From positions 3,037,928 through 3,101,927 of the forward strand of contig NC_049983.1 in NCBI RefSeq assembly GCF_000003815.2: a stretch of DNA of 64,000 nucleotides, written 5' to 3'. A program made the position numbers and the translations under genes. Position 1 is the first letter of the stretch. Each line of letters starts with the position of its first letter. Origin of the DNA: Branchiostoma floridae (taxonomy: Eukaryota; Chordata; Leptocardii; Amphioxiformes; Branchiostomatidae). A model generated the notes under the pieces. The model saw nothing but the letters and a program-made list of their open reading frames with translations. It made no database searches and was not told the origin of the DNA. Positions 55,522 through 64,000 of the stretch are shown piece after piece.

Positions 55522-57556
55522 GTAAGAGTTTCCTTCTATGCCATTGACTATTTTATTGTTGGTTAACTATTTGAGAAATATTTCTTATTGGGAATCGTGA
55601 TTTTGTTGTCCTCTTATCTTCTCTATAGCCTCAACAGCTGTATACGTAGGTTGTTTAAGGTCAAATTGGTGCAAAATTTTCTCTTCTGATTTAAAAAAAA
55701 TACTTGATTTTGTGTTGATAAAGAAATGTTGTTTGATTTTCTCCTCAGAGTTGTTTTTGCAGTGTACAGAAGTGCCTTCCATCTTAATTTTATTCATTGG
55801 GTAATGGACAAAGCCTTAGACCCATCATATGTCTTGGTTGTAACTTAATATAAGAGGCATTTTTATATTGAACCTCAAATAGTGGCAGAGCAATAAGCAA
55901 GTTATTTGAATACGATGACATACATACTTTCTAAGGCGGAAAGACAGATGTTTTCAATTTGGTGGGTGACTTCATGCGCCAGGTGTTTTATTGTGATTTA
56001 TGCAGTGGTGCCTTGACTCTGTGAATAAAACTTCATCCCAGCCCCGTTTTAATACTCTGAATTATGGATGGTTCTGTTTTCATAAAAAGAAATTGTTTAT
56101 ATGAAGGAAAGCTGGGGTGTATGCTGTGACAGAAACCTTGGAGTGTTGTTGTTAAATGAAGCAGAGCGTCGTGCTCTTGGCAGTACTTCTCTTTCCTATT
56201 CTCAAGGCCACGAAAAGTATTTCACCTAGAATGGGTGCCAGCTTTATGCTTCATTCCTGACATTCTTTCCTTTCATTGTGAAAGGCTACTTGCTTTGCAT
56301 GACGGAAAACAAACATACGTGGTACCCATTTGACTCAGAATACCACATAGCCAACATTCAAAACTGCCCCAGACCACTTAGGGGAATAATTAATAAAATA
56401 TGGTCTAATATTGTGGACAGGTGGTCGCTATAGACAGAAATCTTTATGCTTGTGTCAATGGGAAAAATATAACAAGTGGCCACATTGGCCAGATGGTCCT
56501 TATGTAGATGTAGTTAATTGTTTAGTGTTCATTGACTGGTTCCTGGTACATGAAAATGTATTAAAGTTTGACTTTGCAACTGAACAATTCCATAGCAGCC
56601 CCCCCCCCCCCCTACTTCTGCCTTACTGTGTTTTCCCCCATAGATCATTTTGCTTTAGGAATGTTTAATTTGTTTGTACTGTACTTTACCTTGCCTGGTC
56701 TCTATTTCCCCCTTCGTCCAATGTTAGCATTCCTTTAGATCTGTACTTCCTTCCCATACAACACACGGACACACGGTGTATACAGAACATATAGATCTTG
56801 TCTGTCACACAACGTCTTTGGCGCATTCCCTTGTGGCATTGACCTTAGGTGCCTTTCAACTATCTGTTGTCCTTATATGCCCTTTTCTTAAACTTGTGCC
56901 ACCACTTGAGATGTACATGTACTGGTCACAAGGCTTTAGTGCTCTGCACAACAGTTTTTTTCGGTAAAGGAATTTGGCCATCTGGCTATGTGTCTGTCAG
57001 AATTCTCTCCTACACACAACATACATTTTCAACTGTACTTTGTACTGCTTTAGAGGATAAGGCTACATATATGTGACACAATCTTTCATATTCTATAATG
57101 CATTGTAAATTTCTAGATATATTTTAAAGAATTGATGCCAAATGTCATGTTTATCAGGTGCTTATTAATATTCAGCCTTTCCTTTTGTAAATTATTTGTC
57201 ACCTGAAACCTATTATGTTACTTCATTCTAACAATGTACAGTGTGAAAATGATACATGATACTCACCTGAATTATGAACTGTATATATTACATAAAAAGA
57301 CTTTATTAACCTATTGAATATTAATCAATATTAAAAAGCTATCGATTGATTGTTCATGGCATGTGTACCGGATATGATTGACAATGGCTGCTCACATGTG
57401 TAGCAAAATTTTGCTGTAACTCCATGATTGCCTTTACTCTTACTATACGTCTTAGTGGTTTTGAGTAGCTTGTCACTTTAGCGTTTGTTGACATTGGCCA
57501 TGTTTGCGGTGGACTGACTGCATGTTTGACTTGAATTGTCTCGCACGCACACCCAG

Positions 57557-57610
57557 GCCGTGGATGACCTGGCCAAGATCCCTAACGGAACCTTCCAGCA
57601 GCAGTATATG
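57557..57610 (+). CDS. Hinge 1 exon: leader before the coiled coil
   Basis: Acceptor is cgcacacccag and donor is gtacgt; phase 0 to phase 0, 18 codons reading AVDDLAKIPNGTFQQQYM. It follows repeat 15 (…SPYKVQ) in frame. No homology is recognised. The Gln/Tyr-rich end leads into the Ser-rich exon at 58684. Confidence 0.8.
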
Positions 57611-58492
57611 GTACGTTTGCTCTCACTTGTTTCTTACAAATTAATTATTAAAAACATCTCGGAATCAATAACTTTGCTAGCATGTCAAACGTTGTGATTC
57701 TTACCCCTAGTAACTTGTTCTAATCGTAATTACTGTAACTTTACTTGTCATCCCTGTAACCCTGCGTATTGTTATCTTCCCCTTTATGCCTGTGCCTCGC
57801 TTATACATGTATCATATGCGGCTTAATGTTAACTATGCTTAATTCATAACTCATGGAGTCTGTGATCAAAGAAATGAGATATTTTGATGACAACGTTCTC
57901 TAACTTGAATCATTGCTTTCTGTGCTATTATTCTGTTCTCTGGAAGAAATGTGCTTTTCACCGGTCTAGTGATGGATTAAACCCAAACCCATACAATAAT
58001 TGCTAATTGCTAAATTGTACTAGTTGTAATGTCCTATTGTCCCCTATTAGATTAGTACCTCTACTAGTACTAGTTAGACTCTAAGGTGGTAAGGTGTTTG
58101 GGATCTTTTTCAATAGTTCCTTTTAGATACTCTAAATGTCTGAGGATCACTGATGTTCCTTGAAGAAATCATATTTCACTTGCAAAAATTCCTTGCTTAG
58201 AAAAATCCTGTGTCGTACTAAATGTACAATGTAGACCCCCTACATGTATCTTGCATCTATATTTGACATTTATATGACATTTCCCCTTTCCCATGGGATT
58301 TGCATGGTTGTAAGGTTACACCTGTGCATACGTCAGGCTCCTATATATGCATGTTTAACGCAATAAAGTGTGCAGTCATCTAATCAACGTAGGCCAGAAA
58401 ATGTTACAGGCGTGGAACCCTGCCAATGAATCATGAAATATTGATAATGGTACAGACTGTATGATACAAATCGTTAAAGTGAACTCGTCCCT

Positions 58493-58655
58493 CGAGCACA
58501 GTTACAGTACTGTCACTTTAGCAGAAAGTGTTTCACACCAACGTTTGACCTCGAGCACAGTTACAGTACTGTCATGAGCAGAAAGTGTGTCACACCAACG
58601 TTTGACCTCGAGCACAGTTACAGTACTGTCACGAGCAGAAAGTGTGTCACACCAA
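58493..58655 (+). repeat. Tandem repeat, about 59-base unit, 3 copies
   Basis: Unit: ctcgagcacagttacagtac, tgtcac, gagcagaaagtgtgtcacac, caacgtttgac. It ends about 30 bases before the exon at 58684. Confidence 0.93.
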
Positions 58656-58683
58656 TGTTTTTCAATTGCAATCGCACAACCAG

Positions 58684-58731
58684 GAGCAGCAGTCATCATC
58701 ATTTGCATACTCATCAAGCACTAGTATGATG
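58684..58731 (+). CDS. Hinge 1 exon: Ser-rich head-like segment
   Basis: Acceptor is atcgcacaaccag and donor is gtacgt; phase 0 to phase 0, 16 codons: EQQSSSFAYSSSTSMM. The Ser/Thr/Tyr/Met composition resembles the disordered, phosphorylatable heads of intermediate-filament proteins, though no specific match is claimed. Its upstream intron ends with a three-copy tandem repeat. It can be skipped without frameshift. Confidence 0.72.
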
Positions 58732-59102
58732 GTACGTACTAACCCACTAATCCGTAACAAATGTGCCATGCTGCACGTCAAAGCATGCCACAGTAGTTTC
58801 AAGTTAATGAACTAATATCCACAATGAGCATGTTGCTGTTAACAATATATTCAAGTATAACATTGACATAATGTTGTTTGATAAGAGGTAACTCCACAAC
58901 ATGTTTAACGATTAATGTCTTGCCTAATATCGCATTGAATCTTAAATGTGTAAAGCGCCCCTAACAGTGCACTACCCTTAACAGATATAATGGTGCATGA
59001 CTAAAATGTTATCCCCTTGTATCTAACATTATTTGATATTCACTTGTTGAAAATATAACTGTTTACATCATTGACATTTTTATAATTCCACATTTGGTGT
59101 AG

Positions 59103-59138
59103 ATGGAGGAACGTAGCACTAGTGTCACAACCCAGGAG
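59103..59138 (+). CDS. Hinge 1 microexon: Thr/Ser/Glu-rich segment
   Basis: Acceptor is tttggtgtag. Two donors in the same phase are possible: after 59138 (gttgag) giving MEERSTSVTTQE, or after 59144 (gtgttg) giving two more residues, VE. Phase 0 on both sides. Both donors are weak, so the exact end is uncertain. The residues fit a transition from the Ser-rich head to the helical region. Confidence 0.6.
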
Positions 59139-59495
59139 GTTGAGGTGTTGACACGTTTTTATTTTTCTTTCTTAGATTCTTAACTTAAATGAAAGTCTTA
59201 CTTTGTAGAGCAGAGTGGGGTTCTGGTCATTCTGTCAGTGGTGGTTAAGAATTGGGTTTAGGGTTGTACATTGTAAAAATGCTTTGTCATATTTTGTCTC
59301 TTATTTTCTTGTTGATTAGTTTGGTCTTAAGTTTAATTTTCAGGTGGTGGTAGTTAGATTTTTTTTTATCATGATTTATTTGGCTATAAGGTTGTCTTTG
59401 TTTTTGTTACAATTCAGGGTTTTGGTTGGGATTTGTCTTGTGAATGTTTGTTTTTATGGGGATTTGTTTATCACGGAAGTCTGTTGTGCTCGTAG

Positions 59496-59558
59496 GTTGA
59501 AGAGTCCCAACAACACGCGGAGAGACTCCACAGTGCCGTTTATAAAACGGTTGACTTA
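59496..59558 (+). CDS. Hinge 1 exon: start of the coiled coil
   Basis: Acceptor is tgtgctcgtag and donor is gtaggt; phase 0 to phase 0, 21 codons reading VEESQQHAERLHSAVYKTVD then L. It joins LSEAESQLQTTNERLSSLQK of the next exon with continuing heptad-like spacing of hydrophobic residues, so it is probably the first turns of the coiled coil. Confidence 0.75.
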
Positions 59559-60704
59559 GTAGGTCTTCATATTTCCTACCGGAGCACATTTTAATAAGCT
59601 TTTCTTAAGGTCGTAACAATGAAGCAATACACGCTGGGTAGAAGTAGGAAGGTCAAATAAAATAAGAAGGTCAAATAAGGTGCTGTCGACATATTTGGTG
59701 GGGTCAAGGGTCAAGGTCACTTACATATGGTGGCAGCTTTTTTTTTTTACATTGACATCTTGGATGGGGAAAGAAACTGAAGTGCTAAGCACTTATTATA
59801 GTAGAATAGAAATCACTGCCAAATTATGTGTGATTTTAAGCATACGTTGTGGTGTAAAGTTGTCTTGCTCAGTGTGCCTTCAAGTTGACAATGTTTGCAC
59901 AGTGCAAATCGAACACACAGTAGCAAGGTGGCAAATACAAATGTATGCACAGCTTTGTTCACGTCCAGCAGCTTTTACCTTTCTTTCAGAAAAAAAGTTG
60001 AAAGTAACATTAGCCTTTAGAGTCACATTCACTTCTTGTTTTGATTATTGGGCAAACCATTGGGTGTGCAGATTTTCGGGTTACCGTATTATATTTTTAA
60101 TTCCACATCAGGAAAGATTTAATGAAAAATACGACATCTGGTATTGCATATTTTTGTTCAAATTTCACGCAATCATTGAATTGAGTTTATTTAGTAGTTT
60201 CTTTGCCCAACAAGGCGTTAATGGCAGCTTACTTTTATATAGTGGAGAAAAGGTGCAATTAATTGCTCAGTAACTGGTGAGGGCTTTGCTGTAAATGATG
60301 CTAGTTCAGGATATAACAGCCTAGGCTGGTCAATTGGTGTGCATGGGGTATGCTAAACTTTCATGGTGACATTTTATTTGGGTTGACGTATGCCAAATGG
60401 TATACAGCTTCAATTCTAGTTCCTTCAAATTGGTCAGTACCAACTGTTACATCCTTGCATGTACTTGTGCATGACTGTAGGACAGCTGTATATAGAATGT
60501 TTCTGACTTTTCTTTCGCATAGAAGCCTATCATTCTTGTACCAAAAGTTACAATTTCATGTAGGTCATTGTCTTACCTGCCTTTATTGGGCAAACAGTAA
60601 ATTCTGGGGCACTTCGGGTGTTCAAATGTTTGAAATTGTAAACTTGGGGGTCATTAAAAGATGTGGATGTAGTTGATAACGTGGCCCTCTTCCCACGTAA
60701 CTAG
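59559..60704 (+). other. Intron before the giant coiled-coil exon
   Basis: Contains an unusually long open frame (about 59680-60273) with no coding composition or homology. A small repeat gaaggtcaaataa occurs twice near 59650. No other feature. Confidence 0.6.
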
Positions 60705-62465
60705 CTGTCGGAAGCCGAGAGCCAGCTTCAGACCACCAACGAACGGCTATCGAGCCTGCAGAAAGAGCACGACGATCTCTTAGATCAGAACAGCAAACTC
60801 CACCGCTTGTACCACGACAAGCTCACAGAGGTGGAACAGCTGAATTCTGATCTGGTGGAGGTTCGCGGAATGGCTGAGATCAACTCGGCCAAGCTTCAAT
60901 CCAACATCAGTATCCTGAACGAAGAGGTCGAAGCTCTCAAGTCCAAGCACAAGATCCAGGAGGGGCAGCTGAGAGATCGCGAGTCGGAGATCGAGGAACT
61001 TCGGCGCAGGATTCGAGAACTGGAAGCCGAGAACGAGGCACTGAGGAAGAAGATCGCAGACCTGCGACGGGAACTGGATGACCAGACGGCAAACATGGAA
61101 CGCTACCAGCGAGAAGCGAGGGACGCAAACTCGGAGGTGGAGAGACTTGAGCAGCTACTGGCCCAGAGGGAGTCAGACATCAGGGGCCTGCAGTCGGATC
61201 TGCTGTCAGCTCGTGACGAGGTCAATATCACCAAGATGAAGACAACTGAGATAACCAGGGCCGAGAGCGAACAACTTTCCTCTCAGATGAAGCTCAGTAA
61301 CGACCTACAGATGGCACTGAATGAGAAACAGGGAAGGCTAGGAGCCATGGAAGCTGAAGCGCGTAAACTTCGCTCCGACCTAGAAATATCGCGGCGGGAC
61401 AATGAAGAGAAATTCGCTGAAATCAACGGCCTGAAGAACAAGACGAGGGATATGGAGAGTGAATTGTCTGGTCTGAACCAGAAGTTGTACCAAGACAAGC
61501 AGGCCAACAGGTCGCTACAGGAGAAACTCGATGATCTACAGTTCGAGATGAACCGCCTTCGTCGAGAACTCCAGGAGAAAGAGGGCTACATCACCTCCAT
61601 GGAGACAAAGATGAGCAACCTAGAGAGCTCCGTGGTTGGCCAGAGCAGCGAGAAGGACGGGAAAATTCAGGAGCAGATGGAAGAGATTCGCAGGCTGAGG
61701 ATGAAGATTGAAAGTCTGAACGACGACATGACAGAGCGCGAACGAAAGATGCTGGATCTAGCGCGGGAGAAGGAGGAACTGCAGGGCCAGTATGAGTTCT
61801 ACTACTCCGAAACCAGCAAGCTTCAGACGCAAGTGACTGAGATTCAAACCGTTCAGACCCAGATGGGAGGCAGCACTGAGGCACTCGAAGATGAGCTAGA
61901 AAGTCTGAGGCGCCGACTGAAATCTGACAACGAGCACGCCAACCAGGAAGCATTCGAGCTGCACCGCCGCATCACCGAGCTTGAGCTCGAACGCAACACC
62001 GCGACAGAGAAGCTGAAGCACATGGAGGTCAACATGAGCCAGGGGAGCGGAGAGGTGGAGAAACTTCGCCAGCAGCTCCGCCGCGCCGAGCAGGATTCCA
62101 GCAACACCGAGCTGAGGTACAACGAGATGCACAAGGTGAACGAGAGGCTGCGAAGCGACATGGACGACATCCTTCACCAGCGCGACATCGCTCAGCGCCT
62201 TAGCAAGGAACAGGAGGCCAAACTGCTGAGCCTCTCTCAGAGGCTACGGCACTTGGAGGAGCAAACGCGCACTGAGATTCTCGACCTCCAGTCCAAGCTG
62301 CGTAACCTACAGAACGAGTACCAGTTGTTAGATAGGAAGCAGCAAGACACCCTGGACAAACTGAGGGTAGCTGAGAGCGAGCTACAGACGGAGAGGACCG
62401 CCAGACAGAGCGGGGAGTTCTCCCAGACGACCGTCAGCAAGACGACCGTCACAAAGACCAGCGCG
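60705..62465 (+). CDS. Giant coiled-coil exon at filamin hinge 1 (587 residues)
   Basis: Acceptor is cacgtaactag and donor is gtaaat; phase 0 to phase 0, 1761 bases and 587 codons without a stop. The product lacks Pro, Cys and Trp and is rich in Glu, Arg, Lys, Gln and Leu with heptad-like spacing, for example EIEELRRRIRELEAENEALR, LRKKIADLRRELDDQTANME and LRHLEEQTRTEILDLQSKL. A Ser/Thr-rich tail (SQTTVSKTTVTKTSA) ends the exon. If uninterrupted, the helix would be roughly 80 nm long and should dimerise. It does not show the intermediate-filament rod end motifs and is longer than an IF rod; it resembles myosin-tail-type coiled coils in composition. Membership in the filamin gene rests on strand, position and matching phase 0 borders on both sides. 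A separate nested gene is the main alternative. Confidence 0.9.
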
Positions 62466-63955
62466 GTAAATCCTTTTGTTCTGATGGTGTCAGGTGGATG
62501 AATAAGTGTCTTCATCATTCATATATCTCTACATGTCAAGCACGTACTCTCTACTCCCTTGGTGACGGCGGTGGTCTTTTTGTTCCGTTATGATTTGTCA
62601 TCGTTTTGCTCGGTGAAGATTTCACCTGTTTCTTCAAGCCATTTTTACCTTTCTACCATAGACCTGCTTCTCTTTGTTTCATCAACCTATCAGTTAATGC
62701 TGGTGATGGCTGACTATACTGCATGACTTGCCATGAAGAGCTTTTATTTTGCTCTGGTGCAAACAACTTTGAACAATTTGTTTCATCCCATTTTTCACAT
62801 TTTTCAAGCATAACTAACGATTACTTGGGCTGGTAGTCCAAGTTCACCATACATACATGTAGTGTGGATGTGTGGAAGTCTGAATCCCAGTTTTATTTTC
62901 CGTATGGCCCATGCTTGAGACTACACTTGATTCAAATGTCACATGTATAATATTATGAATCTAATTTTTTCTTTTTATATTACCTACCTAATGGCATACG
63001 TTTGTTGAGCTATTCAAAGTGTGACTTGTCCATCAAGTATTGTGGACAACAGAAAGCTAAACTTGGATTCAGAAAACAGATAAGACTCTAAGACTTGTTT
63101 GTTGGTATGTTGGCCTCTACATTGTGTTCTTTTGAGTTAAGGCTTAGTAAAGGATGTATGGGACTGTCTGCATTGTGCTTGTTGTCACATCCCTTTTGCC
63201 TTTGGTTTGCCAGCATTGGCTTTTTGTCATACCCGATGTAGCCTCAACCCTGAGCAAATGTTGGCTTCACGTTTAGTATTGGTTCAATCCCTCCTGTGTT
63301 TTTGTGGATACTGTGGCTTTCTTCTTGCGTTGATTTCCCCACCCACCTATTTAGTTACTTGTGATGTATGCCCTTCGCTTGTACACGTATCCCCTTATTG
63401 ATTTGTGATTCCCCATCCCTACTCTGTCTCCTGAGTTGTACTGTACAGCAGATTGATTAGACTAGATTGGTCCTTTTAGAAGTTATTGGTTTATTTCAGC
63501 AGTCCATCTGTCTGTACCACCAAGAGACTACTAATAGCGCTCATTGTTATTCAACTGCGTACCTCCTTCTCTTCCTCTCCGCCTGATTTCCTAATCCAGA
63601 CACATCCCCACGCAGGGCGTCTGTCGACTGTGACATCCAATCATGTTTACATCATCCAACCTCCATTCCATCTAAGTGCGGCAGCTACGGACCACTGGCC
63701 CACTAATTATAATATCACATGCTGCACAGTCGATGCCTTGTATTCACCAGTGATGCGTTTCTCCTGTCATAAATTCTTCTATACTGACCGCCCTGATATC
63801 ATGTTTACTCCAACGGATGACGTTTTTCGATTCAATGAATCTCCTGTCCAATATGTCTGATATTCGTCGTTAAGTGGATTTGTATTCCGGTATTGTGGCT
63901 GCCGCGGTGTGGTGGCCTGTATTGACTAACCGTGATGAAACATTCCTCCATTCAG
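62466..63955 (+). other. Intron after the coiled-coil exon
   Basis: AT-rich; no convincing exon. Acceptor-like sites (tttatttcag at 63499) lack a matching donor. Confidence 0.6.
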
Positions 63956-64000
63956 GCGGACCAAGAAGTGGTGAAGGCAGCTCCAGCCCAGATGCAACAA
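63956..64000 (+). CDS. Hinge 1 exon after the coiled coil, cut by the window edge
   Basis: Acceptor is ctccattcag. The 15 codons seen read ADQEVVKAAPAQMQQ in phase 0, continuing from the coiled-coil exon. Prolines return here, so the rod has ended; a flexible linker toward repeat 16 is expected beyond the window. Confidence 0.75.

Larger units (their letters stand above)
54311..57556 (+). other. Intron at the hinge 1 position, with candidate internal promoter
   Basis: Contains MITE family D copy 2, the TATA/GC-box and alternative first exon, and a MITE fragment at 56405. Many short taagacattc-like and atcctaagac pieces at 54585-54800 form a degenerate repeat. Otherwise nothing recognised. 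Confidence 0.6.
7089..64000 (+). other. Filamin gene, partial at both ends (actin-binding domain, Ig repeats 1-15, coiled-coil insertion)
   Basis: This is one transcription unit reconstructed from about 30 exons. Every junction was read by eye: GT-AG borders are present and the codon phase left by each exon matches the phase taken up by the next. The order is CH1 end, CH2, fifteen filamin Ig repeats, then a coiled-coil block. Repeats are recognised by recurring motifs such as [25 protein letters not shown] and IPKSPFKV. In vertebrates filamin crosslinks F-actin and binds many membrane and signalling partners. The first exon or exons (N-terminus of CH1) and everything after the coiled coil (expected repeats 16-24, including the dimerising last repeat) lie outside the window. 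The family assignment is certain; isoform structure is inferred. Confidence 0.97.

Noticed and set aside
59680-60273. Long plus-strand open frame (about 197 codons) before the coiled-coil exon
   Set aside because: AT-rich codons, no recognised motif, no fitting splice sites; it lies in the intron between 59558 and 60705 and looks like chance.
60896-62518. Several Ser/Leu-rich minus-strand frames over the coiled-coil exon
   Set aside because: Antisense shadows of the GC-rich coding exon; the plus frame has clean splice borders and coiled-coil composition.
63499-63640. Possible exon after tttatttcag between the coiled-coil exon and the last exon
   Set aside because: No donor in phase 0 nearby; composition is intron-like.

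Overview
The window carries most of one large, intron-rich, plus-strand gene: a filamin. The first coding exon seen (7089) holds the end of calponin-homology domain CH1, so the gene start lies upstream. The last exon (63956) runs off the right edge, so the gene end lies downstream. Chordate-type filamin repeats, GC-rich exons in AT-rich introns, vertebrate-like exon phases and dense small inverted-repeat transposons suggest an invertebrate deuterostome, most likely a lancelet (Branchiostoma). The species is an inference; no search was possible.

Layout. 1-7088 is intron with transposon debris, including a 1.6 kb element with terminal inverted repeats at 2790-4384. Exons at 7089, 20377 and 21558 encode the end of CH1 and all of CH2 (the actin-binding domain). 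From 23384 to 54310 a chain of exons encodes filamin immunoglobulin-like repeats 1 to 15. All exon phases agree: core exons 7089-54310, plus the 15-codon exon at 52901, join into one open frame of 1619 codons. Several extra exons of symmetric phase sit between or inside the repeats: an acidic exon with clathrin-box-like motifs (28105), a proline-rich exon with SH3-ligand motifs (29241), a long heptapeptide-repeat proline exon interrupted by an assembly gap (40240-40961), and weaker candidates at 22547, 25078 and 37565.

The most unusual part is the position of vertebrate hinge 1, just after repeat 15. Instead of a short flexible hinge there are phase 0 exons encoding a Ser/Thr/Gln-rich leader (57557, 58684, 59103), a short coiled-coil exon (59496) and one 1761-base exon (60705-62465) encoding a proline-free coiled-coil of 587 residues. 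Just upstream, at 55279-55521, there is a TATA box next to a GC box, then an ATG in good context and a strong splice donor in exactly the phase needed to join the coiled-coil exons. This suggests an internal promoter for a short isoform that lacks the actin-binding domain and repeats 1-15.

The product would be an actin-crosslinking scaffold: CH domains bind F-actin, Ig repeats form an extended rod and bind partners, and the inserted coiled coil could pair two chains mid-molecule. Introns hold at least eight families of short inverted-repeat elements, SINE-like copies and several minisatellites. Two minisatellites (27000 and 46337) are tandem copies of an exon end together with its own splice donor. 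No tRNA, rRNA, CRISPR array or convincing second gene was found.
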